Shown: piece by piece, positions 51,597 to 60,834 of the stretch
Position numbering within the stretch: the stretch's first letter is position 1
Layout of the letters: every line of letters begins with the position of its first letter
Source: HGM04593 sp045661225
Lineage (GTDB): Bacteria; Bacteroidota; Bacteroidia; Bacteroidales; Bacteroidaceae
Assembly: GCA_045661225.1 (NCBI GenBank)
Contig: JAZRFF010000028.1
Span: forward strand, 1-64,000
Length of the DNA: 64,000 nt
Direction of reading: 5' to 3'
Position numbers and translations under genes: made by a program
The notes under the pieces: model-generated
What the model was told of the DNA's origin: nothing
The model's database searches: none
What the model saw: the letters and a program-made list of their open reading frames with translations, nothing else

Positions 51597-51626
51597 CAAA
51601 GGTACAATAAAAAAACTATTGTACAA
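51597..51626 (-). promoter_or_regulatory. Promoter of the outer-membrane barrel gene
   Basis: Minus-strand -33 TTG (51624-51626), 19-base spacer, -7 TACCTTTG (51597-51604); leader about 155 nt, just downstream of the tolC stop. Confidence 0.72.
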
Positions 51627-51631
51627 TATTT

Positions 51632-52948
51632 TTACTTAAGGTATGTCGATAAATCTCCGCTAATCTGCCGCAGTGAAATTTCGCACAGTTTTGTTTGGTA
51701 TTCAACCGACAAGAGACGCTCCTCGGCGTCAAGAAGACTCTTCTGCGCTTCGCGCATTTCTATACCCGAAATGTCGCCGAGCATATAGCGCTCTTTGGCA
51801 ATCTCGTGGTTCTCGCGGGCGGTTATAACATTCTGCTTTTCGAGGTTGAGCAACTGAATGTTGTTGCGGTAGGCCTGCCACAAGTTGCCAAGCTCGGCTT
51901 TGAGACCTAATTCCAGCTTGTTGCGTTGCAGTTGGGCGTTGGCAACGTCAATCTTCGCGTTGCGACGCTCGCGCTTGAACTTGCCGTCCCATATTTTGAA
52001 GCCTACCGTGACGCCGGCGCTGCCGCCCCAGTTGCTGCGCTGTGTGTAGCTGTTTGTCTCGTACTTGCTGAATGTGTAGTCGTATCCGGCGTTGAGCTTT
52101 ACATATGGGTAATAACGTGATAGAACTTTTTTGTAGTCCAACTGCACGACTTTGCTGTTCTGGTCGGCAAGGAGCAGGTTGCTGTTGCTTGCGAGCATAT
52201 CGTTCCACAATTCGCCGAATACAAAAGTCGTGTCGGCTATTATGCTCGTTTCGCTTGTCTCAATGGGTGTGTAGACCTCGTCTATCGCCATCATCTCGTT
52301 GAGCGCAATTCGTGAGGTAAGCACCACTTCCTGTTGTTTTATGTATTGTGCGCTGTCGGCGTTAAAGTCTACTTTTGCCTGTTGGTAGTCGAGACGTGAG
52401 AAGTTACCTATATTGTAACGCTCCTCGACAATGCGCAGACGCTCCTTTGAGAGTATTACAGCATAATAGTAGTTGTTCAAACGGCGTTTTTGTTGAATGA
52501 AATTGTAATACTCGGCCGTCAGGTTCGCAATAAAATCCTCCAGCTCAATGCGTGTGCTTGTCTCGCCCATACGTTCAAGCTCCTTCAATTGTTTGTAGGT
52601 GGTGGTCATCTTGAACCCGTCGAAGATTGTCCAACTGAGTCCGATACCGGCGTTTACATTGTGGTCGAGAGCGTTGCGCACCATCTGGGTCTCTCCGCTC
52701 GTGCGGAGCTTGCTGTCACTGCTTGCAAGGTCTGCATTGTAACCGGCGTTAAGGTCTATAGATGGCAGAATGCCGGCATTTTCCAATGTGGCGTTGTTGT
52801 GTGCCTTCTGCTCGTTGTTACGGCTTATTCGTAACGAATAGTTCTTTTCGAGTCCTTTCTCGAGGCATTCACGCAACGACAGTGTCTGGGCTTGAATGCT
52901 TGCGCTCACTGCCACAAGGGCAATTATTATGGTAAGGGCTTTTTTCAT
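51632..52948 (-). CDS. TolC family outer-membrane efflux channel (RND operon)
   Basis: Outer-membrane exit duct for the RND pump encoded just upstream. 438 residues with a signal peptide ending SIQA before Gln21, and the repeated TolC helical-hairpin pattern: LSLRECLEKGLEKNYSL near the start, DYQQAKVDFNADSAQY near 200 and YMLGDISGIEMREAQKSLLDAE near 400. The ATG overlaps the stop of the RND pump gene by 4 bases, so the pair is translated in a coupled way. Confidence 0.92.
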   Translation of the reverse strand: MKKALTIIIALVAVSASIQAQTLSLRECLEKGLEKNYSLRISRNNEQKAHNNATLENAGILPSIDLNAGYNADLASSDSKLRTSGETQMVRNALDHNVNAGIGLSWTIFDGFKMTTTYKQLKELERMGETSTRIELEDFIANLTAEYYNFIQQKRRLNNYYYAVILSKERLRIVEERYNIGNFSRLDYQQAKVDFNADSAQYIKQQEVVLTSRIALNEMMAIDEVYTPIETSETSIIADTTFVFGELWNDMLASNSNLLLADQNSKVVQLDYKKVLSRYYPYVKLNAGYDYTFSKYETNSYTQRSNWGGSAGVTVGFKIWDGKFKRERRNAKIDVANAQLQRNKLELGLKAELGNLWQAYRNNIQLLNLEKQNVITARENHEIAKERYMLGDISGIEMREAQKSLLDAEERLLSVEYQTKLCEISLRQISGDLSTYLK

Positions 52949-55900
52949 TCTTCCTCTTTCTTTTTACGTTCTGTTGATATGTAACTGTATATTGCGGGTA
53001 CAATGTACATTGTCAGGATTGTTGACACAAGCATTCCTCCGGCAACGGCAATACCCATCGCTATTCTTTGGTTGGCGCCTTCGCCTGTCGCAAAGGCAAG
53101 CGGCAACAATCCGAGAATAGTCGATACGCTTGTCATAAGAATGGGGCGCAGACGCTGTAACGATGCACTCTTTATAGCCTCCATCTTGCTCTCGCCCTCG
53201 TCCTGTTTCTGGTTGGCAAACTCCACTATCAGAATACCGTTCTTTGCCACAAGACCTATGAGCATAATTATTCCAATCTGGCTGAAAAGGTTCATCGTAA
53301 TGTCGTTAAAGTACATAAAGACGAGTGCTCCGGCAATGGCGAGCGGTACGGTGAGCATAATGATGAACGGGTCTTTGAAACTCTCGAATTGCGCTGCAAG
53401 GATAAGATATATGAGTATAAGCGCCAGTATGAGAGCGAACATCAGGCTCGATGAACTCTCGCGGAACTCTTTTGAGTCTCCGGCAAGAGCTGTGCGGAAT
53501 GTCTCGTCAAGCAGCTCGTCGGCAATCTTGTCCATCTCGTTAAGTCCGTCGCCAATGGTCTTGCCCTCGGCGAGACCGGCCGACACTGTCGCCGACAGGA
53601 ATCTGTTATAGTGATAGAGCTTGGGCGGTGCCACGTTCTCGACAAACTCGACAAGATTGTCCAGCTGAATCATCTCGCCGTTGTCGTTGCGAATGTAGAT
53701 TGATTTTACCGCAGTGGGGGTGTTGCGTTGCTGACGGTTTACCTGACCTATAATCTCATACTGCTTGCCGTTCATATAGAAATACCCCATACGCTGTCCG
53801 CTTAAGCCGTACTGCAACGTTTCGGCAACGTCTCGCACGCTTGTACCCAGGCTTCCTGCCTTGTCGCGGTTGATGTTTACGCGCACCTCGGGACTGCTGA
53901 ACTTGAGGTCGACATCGGCCATCTTGAATGTGGGGTTGTCGTGTACACGGCTTATGAACTCCGGTAGGACCTCTTGTAATTTTTCGATGCTTGTTGCTTG
54001 AATTACATACTGTACAGGCATACTTCCGCGACGGCCACCGAACGACGACTGTTGTTGCACGAACGAACGGGCCTTGGTCTTGCTGCTTACAGCCGATGTC
54101 AGCTTTTCGGCAACCTCCATCTGTGTGTAGTCGCGTTCTTTAATGTCTTTGAGCGAGATTCTTATGTTACCGCTGTTGCTCGATACGCGCGACGTTACCG
54201 ATTCGGCATCGGGGACAATGGAGTCTATCAAGGCTGTAATATCCTCGGTGTAGTCACGCATATACTCGTAGCTGACTCCTTCGACGCCACGGGTGTTGAT
54301 GGTTATTTGCGAACGGTCCTCCATTGGCGCCATCTCCGAGGGAATCTCTTCCCACAGCCACCAAATGGCTGCAAATGTGGCTATTGATACCGGTATGGCC
54401 ACCCAGCGTCTTTTAAGGAACGCATTAAGCGACTTTTCGTATATATTGTTAAGCCCCACGAAGAACGGTTCAGTCTTGCGGTAGAACCACTGTTGCTGCT
54501 TACGTCTTTTGAGGAGCTTCGTGGCGAGCATCGGGGTGAATGTAAGCGCTGCGAACGACGATATTATCACAGAACCGGCAACCACAAAACTGAATTCTCT
54601 GAACAGACGTCCGCTCATTCCTTCCATAAAGACAATGGGCAGGAACACCGCCACAAGGGTGATAGTTGTTGAAATTACGGCGAAGAAAATCTCTCTGGAG
54701 CCTTCTATCCCGGCTCTAAAGGGGTTCATTCCTTTCTCGATGCGAATATAAATATTCTCGGTCATCACAATAGCATCGTCGACCACAAGTCCCACCGACA
54801 GTACCACGGCAAGCATCGTCAGCACGTTTATCGAGAATCCTGCGATGTACATTACAAAGAATGCTCCAATAAGTGATACGGGAATTACAATACAGGGAAT
54901 AAGCGTCACTCGCCAGTCGCGCAAGAATAAAAATATTATGATAATTACAAGAATGAACGCTTCGTAAACGGTGTTCTTAACCTCGTCTATTGATGCGCGA
55001 ATGAATTTTGTGCTGTCGAATCCGTATGAATAGCTTATGTCGTCCGGAAGGTCTTTCTGCATCTGCTCCATACGCTCATATACGGCATCGGCAATCTCAA
55101 TGTGGTTGGCTCCCGGCTGTGGAACAACTACTGCACCTACCATAGGTACTCCGTCCATCTTCATATAGCTCTTGAGGTCGGCGGGGCCAAGCTCGGCGTG
55201 TCCAATATCGCTGATGCGGACGATGTTGCCGTTGTGTTCTTTAATTATTATGTTATTGAACTCTTTGGCTGTGTGCATCTGTCCCATAGTGCGCAACGTG
55301 AGCTCCATTGTGTTGCCCTCGATGCTTCCCGACGGCAGCTCCACGTTCTCGCTGGTTATAGTGTTCTTGATGTCTACGGGGGTAATGCCGTATGCTGCCA
55401 TTTTGACAGGGTCTAGCCAGATGCGCATCGAATAGCGCTTCTCGCCCCATATTTGCACGCTGCTGACGTCGGGTATTGTCTGCAACTGTTCCTTTACGGT
55501 GAGGTCGGCAATCTCGCTCAGTTCGAGCAACGAGCGACTGTCGCTCTGTATGGCTACCATAAGTATGGGTGTAGCATCGGCATCGGCTTTTGATACGGTC
55601 GGGGGGTCGCAGTCGCGAGGCAGGTAGCGTTGTGCACGCGACACTTTGTCGCGCACGTCGTTGGCGGCTGTCTCAAGGTCGACAGAAAGGTCGAACTCGA
55701 CCGTGATTCGGGATTGTCCCTGCTGGCTGACGCTGGTGAGTGAACGTATGCCCGGGATTCCGTTGATATTTTGCTCTAACGGCTCGGTAATCTGGCTCTC
55801 GATAACCTCGGCGTTCGCACCGGCGTATCCGCAAGTTACCGATATTATAGGGTTGTCGACCGAGGGGTATTCGCGCACTCCGAGCGTGTTGTAACCGATA

Positions 55901-55977
55901 ATACCGAACAGGATTATTATTATTGTCAACACCGTCGCAAGGACCGGTCTGCGTATACTAAGTTCCGATATATTCAT
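52945..55977 (-). CDS. RND family efflux transporter (HAE1/AcrB-type)
   Basis: Inner-membrane proton-driven pump, 1010 residues. Twelve membrane helices with two large periplasmic loops. The proton-relay motif GLVVDDAIVMTENIY has the conserved Asp pair near residue 405, and GILIVEFANQ near 935 holds part of the C-terminal relay. RPVLATVLTIIIILFG opens the sequence as in hydrophobe/amphiphile pumps. Lies between the adaptor (18 bases upstream) and tolC. Substrates, such as bile acids or drugs, cannot be told from sequence. Confidence 0.95.
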   Translation of the reverse strand: MNISELSIRRPVLATVLTIIIILFGIIGYNTLGVREYPSVDNPIISVTCGYAGANAEVIESQITEPLEQNINGIPGIRSLTSVSQQGQSRITVEFDLSVDLETAANDVRDKVSRAQRYLPRDCDPPTVSKADADATPILMVAIQSDSRSLLELSEIADLTVKEQLQTIPDVSSVQIWGEKRYSMRIWLDPVKMAAYGITPVDIKNTITSENVELPSGSIEGNTMELTLRTMGQMHTAKEFNNIIIKEHNGNIVRISDIGHAELGPADLKSYMKMDGVPMVGAVVVPQPGANHIEIADAVYERMEQMQKDLPDDISYSYGFDSTKFIRASIDEVKNTVYEAFILVIIIIFLFLRDWRVTLIPCIVIPVSLIGAFFVMYIAGFSINVLTMLAVVLSVGLVVDDAIVMTENIYIRIEKGMNPFRAGIEGSREIFFAVISTTITLVAVFLPIVFMEGMSGRLFREFSFVVAGSVIISSFAALTFTPMLATKLLKRRKQQQWFYRKTEPFFVGLNNIYEKSLNAFLKRRWVAIPVSIATFAAIWWLWEEIPSEMAPMEDRSQITINTRGVEGVSYEYMRDYTEDITALIDSIVPDAESVTSRVSSNSGNIRISLKDIKERDYTQMEVAEKLTSAVSSKTKARSFVQQQSSFGGRRGSMPVQYVIQATSIEKLQEVLPEFISRVHDNPTFKMADVDLKFSSPEVRVNINRDKAGSLGTSVRDVAETLQYGLSGQRMGYFYMNGKQYEIIGQVNRQQRNTPTAVKSIYIRNDNGEMIQLDNLVEFVENVAPPKLYHYNRFLSATVSAGLAEGKTIGDGLNEMDKIADELLDETFRTALAGDSKEFRESSSSLMFALILALILIYLILAAQFESFKDPFIIMLTVPLAIAGALVFMYFNDITMNLFSQIGIIMLIGLVAKNGILIVEFANQKQDEGESKMEAIKSASLQRLRPILMTSVSTILGLLPLAFATGEGANQRIAMGIAVAGGMLVSTILTMYIVPAIYSYISTERKKKEEE

Positions 55978-55995
55978 AGACTCGCTCTTTTTGCG

Positions 55996-57072
55996 TTATT
56001 CGAATGAAACAATCTTGACCTGTGAACCTTTGCGCAGCTGCAGCGTTCCCGATGTAAGGATTGTGTCGCCCACCTCCAGACCTTTTACAATCTGTATCTC
56101 TGCCTCGGTACGTATTCCTGTAAAAACCTCCACGGGCTCGGCCTTGCCGCTTCGACAGACAAAGACTTTGTTCTTGCCCATTTCGGGGACAATGGCTTCG
56201 GAGGGTACGGCAATGGCGTCGTGTATCTCTTTTTGTTTTAAGCGTATGCCTGCATATTGTCCCGACAATAGTTCGCCTTTTTTGTTGGGGTAAATGGCAC
56301 GGACGAGCAAGGTGTGTGTCTCGGCGTCGAGTGTAGCCTCGGTCGCGTACACCTGTGCCTCGAATGTTTCGAGTTTACCCTCGACATTGAACTCGAGGTT
56401 GGTGCCTTTCTTTACGTCTGTGGCGTATCGCTCGGGTACCGAAAATTCTACTTTGATTGGGGTTACAGATGTCAGCTTGGCGATTATTGTCGATGGTGAC
56501 GCGTATGAACCCACGCTCACTTGACGCAATCCGATTACTCCGTCGAACGGCGCGCGCAGCTCGGTCTGCTCAATTTGTGCCTTGGTCTTCTCTATGTCGG
56601 CGTTCAGGGTTGCAAGTTCGGTCTTTACAATCTCTAACGCCTCTTTGCTGACAGCGTCGCGCTGCAGAAGGGTACTTTGGCGGTAAACACGTTCTTCGGC
56701 AAGGGGTATCTGCGCTTCAAGACGTGCCAGCTGCGCCTGCAGCTGCGCGTCGTTGACCTTTGCGAGCAGAGTGCCTTTTTTTACGTGGCTGCCCTCCTGA
56801 AAGTATATGTCGGTAATTTTTCCCGATGTCTCGAACGAGAGCTGAACCTCTTCGTCGGGCACAAGGCGGCCGATGATGGGAATCTCGTCGGTCAGCAGTC
56901 TGGGAGCTATTATTCTTGCATTTACTTCAAGGACTTTCTTTGTGACACCTTTCTTTACAGTTTCGGCTTTTGCAAGTTCTTTATTCTCGGTGGGCTTAAG
57001 GCTCATAAAGCCAATTATTGCCGAACCGATTATAAGCAGGGATACAAGTATCCATTTGAGCGTTTTTTTCAT
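55996..57072 (-). CDS. RND efflux periplasmic adaptor protein
   Basis: Membrane-fusion protein joining the pump and TolC. 358 residues from ATG 57072 (MKKTLKWILVSLLIIG), because an upstream ATG at 57135 overlaps the promoter. Single N-terminal membrane segment, then a beta-barrel/lipoyl domain (LSFETSGKITDIYFQEGSHVKKGTLLAKVND), a coiled-coil (about 100-150), and the beta-domain (APFDGVIGLRQVSVGSYA). First gene of the adaptor-pump-tolC operon. Confidence 0.92.
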   Translation of the reverse strand: MKKTLKWILVSLLIIGSAIIGFMSLKPTENKELAKAETVKKGVTKKVLEVNARIIAPRLLTDEIPIIGRLVPDEEVQLSFETSGKITDIYFQEGSHVKKGTLLAKVNDAQLQAQLARLEAQIPLAEERVYRQSTLLQRDAVSKEALEIVKTELATLNADIEKTKAQIEQTELRAPFDGVIGLRQVSVGSYASPSTIIAKLTSVTPIKVEFSVPERYATDVKKGTNLEFNVEGKLETFEAQVYATEATLDAETHTLLVRAIYPNKKGELLSGQYAGIRLKQKEIHDAIAVPSEAIVPEMGKNKVFVCRSGKAEPVEVFTGIRTEAEIQIVKGLEVGDTILTSGTLQLRKGSQVKIVSFE

Positions 57073-57122
57073 ATATTGTTGTTTTTTTGTGTTTTTTTTA
57101 TTTGGTATAGCACGCAATTGTG

Positions 57123-57130
57123 CAAAGTTA
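57123..57130 (-). promoter_or_regulatory. Candidate -7 box of the RND operon
   Basis: Minus-strand TAACTTTG, 50 bases before the adaptor ATG; -33 match at proper spacing not found. The 57073-57338 gap also holds the efp promoter on the other strand. Confidence 0.45.
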
Positions 57131-57235
57131 CTCAATTATTTAGAGTATATAAAATCAAATAGGTTTAATTTTAAGTTAATATTTTATCATTTTGTTTTAA
57201 ATAGTATAAACCGTGGATTAAAGTTTGTGCAATAA

Positions 57236-57266
57236 TTGCTTTTTCATCAACTTTTCACTATCTTTG
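57236..57266 (+). promoter_or_regulatory. efp promoter
   Basis: -33 TTG (57236-57238), 20-base spacer, -7 TATCTTTG (57259-57266); leader about 70 nt. Confidence 0.75.
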
Positions 57267-57338
57267 CGCCCGATTGTTGCGGGTGGCTGTGTGGCTCTGC
57301 AAAGAAAAGGTAAATATTAACAAAAAACAGAATATATT

Positions 57339-57905
57339 ATGATTAACGCTCAAGACATTAAAATCGGTACCGCTATCCGTATGGACGGCAAGTTGTATTT
57401 TTGTATAGACTTCCTGCACGTAAAGCCCGGCAAGGGTAACACCTTTATGCGTACTAAGCTTAAGGACGTTGTTGACGGCTATGTGCTCGAGCGTCGTTTC
57501 AACATCGGTGAGAAACTTGAGGACGTACGCGTTGAGCGTCGCCCCTATCAGTATCTCTATCAGGAGGGCAGCGACTATGTATTTATGAATCAGGAGACAT
57601 ACGAGCAGGTGAATATCTCGGCAGACCAGATTAACGGTGTTGCATATATGAAGGAGGGTATGACGCTTGAGGTTGTAACCGATGCTTCGACCGAGACTAT
57701 TCTTTTTGCCGATATGCCTGTGAAGGTTGTGCTTGCTGTTACATACACCGAGCCTGGTCTCAAGGGCGATACAGCTACCAACACTACTAAGCCTGCAACA
57801 TTGGAGACCGGCGCCGAGATTCGTGTGCCTCTCTTCATTAACGAGGGCGAACTTGTTGAGGTTGACACACGTGACGGTTCATACGTTGGTCGTGTAAAAG
57901 CATAA
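57339..57905 (+). CDS. efp: Translation elongation factor P
   Basis: Relieves ribosome stalling at polyproline stretches. 188 residues, three beta-barrel domains. The tip-loop Lys32 in VKPGKGNTF corresponds to the residue modified or required in other EF-Ps. TEPGLKGDTATNTTKPATLETG is the conserved EF-P C-terminal signature, beginning near residue 135. Modification enzymes (EpmA, EarP) are not in the window. GT2 and radC follow on the same strand. Confidence 0.97.
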   Translation: MINAQDIKIGTAIRMDGKLYFCIDFLHVKPGKGNTFMRTKLKDVVDGYVLERRFNIGEKLEDVRVERRPYQYLYQEGSDYVFMNQETYEQVNISADQINGVAYMKEGMTLEVVTDASTETILFADMPVKVVLAVTYTEPGLKGDTATNTTKPATLETGAEIRVPLFINEGELVEVDTRDGSYVGRVKA

Positions 57906-57928
57906 AAACTCCAATAAAATAAAGAATC

Positions 57929-58924
57929 TTGTTATATTCTATAATTGTTCCTGTTTATAACAGGCCGGGTGAGGTAAAAGAACTTCTTGACAGCCTGTTG
58001 GCTCAGACGGTAAAGCCTTTTGAGTTGGTAATTATAGAAGATGGCTCAAAGGAACGGTGTGATCATTTGCTTGGTCACTATCGTTCCTTTTTTACTATCA
58101 ACTATTATTACAAGGATAACTCGGGGCGCAGCGACACGCGCAATTACGGAATGGCGCGCGCCAACGGCGACTATTTGCTCTTTTTTGATTCCGATGTTAT
58201 TCTGCCGCCTTTCTACTTTGAAAGGCTCGAGGCTGCAATGAATGCCGACTACTGCGACTGCTTCGGTGGCCCCGATGCTGCTGACGCTTCATTCTCGGAT
58301 ATGCAGAAGGCTGTGAGTCACGCAATGACCTCATTCTGGACAACCGGCGGAATTCGTGGCGGAAAGGCTGTGATGGAGAAGTTCTGTCCGCGTACCTTCA
58401 ATATGGGGCTCTCGAGAGCTGTGTACGAGAAGGTGGGCGACTTCAAGGATATGATGGGTGAGGATATTGACCTTAGCATCAGAATACGCAATGCGGGGTT
58501 CAGTGTTCGTCTCATACGCGAGGTTTTTGTTTACCATAAGCGTCGCATAGACCTCGGACGCTTTTACAAACAGGTTAACAACTTCGGGCAGGCACGAATA
58601 TGGTTGCAGCTTATACACCCCGGTTCACTGAAAATTGTGCACACGGCACCTGCGGTGATGCTTGTGATGGGTCTTACCTTGCTGGCGGCGTCATTCTTCT
58701 GCCCCTGGCTGCTGTTACTCCCGTTGCTGTATCTGCTGTTGATATTTGGCGACTCGTTTCTCAAGAACAAAAGCCTGAAAGTAGCAGCCCTCTCGGTTGT
58801 GGCGGCAGTTGTACAGATAGTGGGTTACGGAATGGGCTTCCTGAAAGCCTTGTGGTTTAAGATGATACTGCGTCGTCCGCTTGAGACAAAGGAGAATCTT
58901 ACTAAACTTTATAATAGAGGCTGA
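57929..58924 (+). CDS. Family 2 glycosyltransferase with C-terminal membrane helices
   Basis: Transfers a sugar from a nucleotide donor to a lipid-linked or envelope glycan. The GT-A fold starts at the N-terminus (SIIVPVYNRPGEV), with ELVIIEDGS, DTRNYGMARANGDYLLFFDSD (DxD-like) and GEDIDLSIRIRNAGF as the acceptor/catalytic motif. Around residues 235-305 are two or three hydrophobic helices. The frame has an in-frame TAA at 57920 and no ATG before the motif, so TTG at 57929 is the only reasonable start (331 aa). Its stop overlaps the radC start; lpxH lies two genes further on. Confidence 0.87.
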   Translation: MLYSIIVPVYNRPGEVKELLDSLLAQTVKPFELVIIEDGSKERCDHLLGHYRSFFTINYYYKDNSGRSDTRNYGMARANGDYLLFFDSDVILPPFYFERLEAAMNADYCDCFGGPDAADASFSDMQKAVSHAMTSFWTTGGIRGGKAVMEKFCPRTFNMGLSRAVYEKVGDFKDMMGEDIDLSIRIRNAGFSVRLIREVFVYHKRRIDLGRFYKQVNNFGQARIWLQLIHPGSLKIVHTAPAVMLVMGLTLLAASFFCPWLLLLPLLYLLLIFGDSFLKNKSLKVAALSVVAAVVQIVGYGMGFLKALWFKMILRRPLETKENLTKLYNRG

Positions 58925-59619
58925 TGTCTGGGAACAAGAAACTGAGCATAAGGGATTGGCCTGTCGAGAACCGTCCGCGAGAGAAGGCTATTGAACACGG
59001 TGTTTCAACGCTGAGCAAGGCTGAACTGTTGGCAATACTCATTGGCAGTGGCAATGACGAGGAGAGTGCTGTAGAGCTTATGCAACGCGTGCTTGCGTCG
59101 TGCAACGACAGTATTGCGGAACTCTCGCGTCTTTCATACGACGACCTGTGCCTGTTTAAGGGAATTGGTCCGGCAAAAGCCATTGCTATTATGGCTGTGT
59201 GCGAACTATGGAAGCGCCGCGTGAGTGATGAGCGTTCGACGTTGGCTCGCATAACATCGCCTAAAGCTTTGTACGACTATTTTCACCCGATATTATGCAC
59301 CTCTACGGTAGAGCAGTGCTATGTGTTGCTCCTCAATAATATGAACAGGGTCATAGATTGTGTCAAGATAGGGTCGGGAGGCTTTACGGCTACGGTTGTC
59401 GACATAAGAATGGTGGTGCGTGAGGCGCTCCTGAAGCGTGCAACAACAATAGCGCTCTGTCATAACCACCCGTCGGGGTGTGTGAGTCCGAGCGGCGAGG
59501 ACGACAGGCTTACAGCCAACCTTTCCGAGGCTTGCAAGGTTATGAATATACGTCTGCTCGACCACATAATAGTGACTGACGGTGATTATTACAGCTATAA
59601 CAACGAGGGCCGTTTGTAA
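58924..59619 (+). CDS. radC: RadC family JAB/MPN-domain protein
   Basis: 231 residues with an N-terminal HhH-like region (LSRLSYDDLCLFKGIGPAKA) and a C-terminal JAMM metallo-domain. The metal site is HNHPSG at about residue 179, followed by SPSGEDDRLT with the conserved Ser and Asp. The historic link to DNA repair is weak; family members occur with competence or mobile elements. It starts on the last base of the GT2 stop. Confidence 0.93.
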   Translation: MSGNKKLSIRDWPVENRPREKAIEHGVSTLSKAELLAILIGSGNDEESAVELMQRVLASCNDSIAELSRLSYDDLCLFKGIGPAKAIAIMAVCELWKRRVSDERSTLARITSPKALYDYFHPILCTSTVEQCYVLLLNNMNRVIDCVKIGSGGFTATVVDIRMVVREALLKRATTIALCHNHPSGCVSPSGEDDRLTANLSEACKVMNIRLLDHIIVTDGDYYSYNNEGRL

Positions 59620-59634
59620 TACGGTAAAAGAATT

Positions 59635-59946
59635 ATGGAGAAGATAGAATTAGAAGAGAAAATCGTTGAGATGATAAAGACGGTGTACGATCCTGAGATT
59701 CCCGTCAACATATATGACCTTGGGCTTATATACCGCATTGAACTTAAAGAGGATAATTCGGTAGATATTGATATGACGCTCACAGCGCCAAACTGTCCTG
59801 CAGCCGACTTTATGATGGAGGACGTGAAAATGAAGGTCGAGGCTATCCAGGGCATTACGGCTGTTAATCTCAATCTTGTTTTTGAACCGGAATGGAGTCA
59901 GGACCTTATGACCGAAGAGGCTAAACTGGAATTGGGACTTCTTTGA
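59635..59946 (+). CDS. SufT/MIP18 (DUF59) family iron-sulfur assembly protein
   Basis: 103-residue DUF59 protein, related to SufT and PaaD, that helps iron-sulfur cluster maturation. Hallmarks: TVYDPEIPVNIYDLGLIY and TLTAPNCPAADFM with the conserved Cys. sufE is at the other side of this window, so Fe-S functions are scattered. lpxH starts 23 bases after its stop. Confidence 0.92.
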   Translation: MEKIELEEKIVEMIKTVYDPEIPVNIYDLGLIYRIELKEDNSVDIDMTLTAPNCPAADFMMEDVKMKVEAIQGITAVNLNLVFEPEWSQDLMTEEAKLELGLL

Positions 59947-59969
59947 ATTCAAGTTCAAACACTGCTGCT

Positions 59970-60734
59970 ATGAAAAAGATATACTTCCTGTCCGATGCAC
60001 ATTTGGGTTCGTGGGCTATCGAGCATAGTCGTACGCACGAACGTCGTTTGGTGTCGTTTCTCGACAAAATAAAAGACGAGGCTTCGGCTGTATATATGCT
60101 TGGCGATATGTTCGATTTCTGGTACGAGTTTAAATACGTTGTTCCCAAAGGTTTTACACGTTTTCTGGGCAAGGTGGCCGAACTTACGGACAAGGGGGTC
60201 GAGGTGCACCTCTTTACCGGCAATCACGACTTGTGGTGTCTCGATTATTTTGAGAAAGAGTGCGGAATGGTGCTGCACCGCAAGCCTTGTCTTGTGGAGT
60301 TGTACGGCAAAGAATTTTATCTTGCGCACGGCGATGAGTTTTCGGCCGAGAGGGGGTTCCGCTTCCTGCGCACAGTGTTCCACAACAGGTTCTTGCAGTG
60401 GGCTTTTTCTACAATCCATCCGCGTTGGAGTGTGTGGCTGGGCAACAGCTGGGCGCGCCATAGTATGATAAAGCACAAGGTAAAGGGTGACACTCCCTTT
60501 AAAGGCGCTGACAACGAAGATTGTGTAAAGTTTGCAAGAAACTATCTGCTGTCGCATTCATCGGTCGATTGCTTTATCTTCGGGCACAGGCATATAGATG
60601 AGGATATTCCGCTCGATGGCGGCTCGCGTTGTATATTCTTAGGCGACTGGATAGGGACATTCTCGTACGTGGTGTTCGACGGCAAGAGTATTGAACGTAA
60701 GTATTACGTCGAGGGAGAAAGTAAGAACTTGTGA
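59970..60734 (+). CDS. lpxH: UDP-2,3-diacylglucosamine diphosphatase (LpxH-like)
   Basis: Calcineurin-like phosphoesterase that makes lipid X in lipid A synthesis. 254 residues from ATG 59970 (MKKIYFLSDAHLG); a TTG at 59943 adds nine residues. Metal motifs: LSDAHLGSW, YMLGDMFDFWYEF, FTGNHDLWC, LAHGDEFS and IFGHRHIDED. Last gene of the efp-GT2-radC-sufT-lpxH run, followed by a strong palindromic terminator. The Bacteroidota enzyme is slightly longer than E. coli LpxH. Confidence 0.92.
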   Translation: MKKIYFLSDAHLGSWAIEHSRTHERRLVSFLDKIKDEASAVYMLGDMFDFWYEFKYVVPKGFTRFLGKVAELTDKGVEVHLFTGNHDLWCLDYFEKECGMVLHRKPCLVELYGKEFYLAHGDEFSAERGFRFLRTVFHNRFLQWAFSTIHPRWSVWLGNSWARHSMIKHKVKGDTPFKGADNEDCVKFARNYLLSHSSVDCFIFGHRHIDEDIPLDGGSRCIFLGDWIGTFSYVVFDGKSIERKYYVEGESKNL

Positions 60735-60752
60735 GTCCAGACTTTATGGGAT

Positions 60753-60793
60753 TATACGTTTAACGGCGGGCAATGCCCGCCGTTAAACGTATA
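60753..60793. terminator. Bidirectional terminator between lpxH and tolC-like gene
   Basis: A 19-base perfect stem (arms ending GGCGGGC / GCCCGCC) with an AAT loop between convergent genes. Confidence 0.9.
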
Positions 60794-60834
60794 TATCAAG
60801 TTCTTGTTGTGTCTAATAGAGTGCTTCTGTGGTT

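Noticed and set aside
58924..59619. Mobile-element or phage-associated radC marker
   Set aside because: Neighbours (GT2, sufT, lpxH) are ordinary chromosomal genes and no integrase or tRNA-based attachment site is present.
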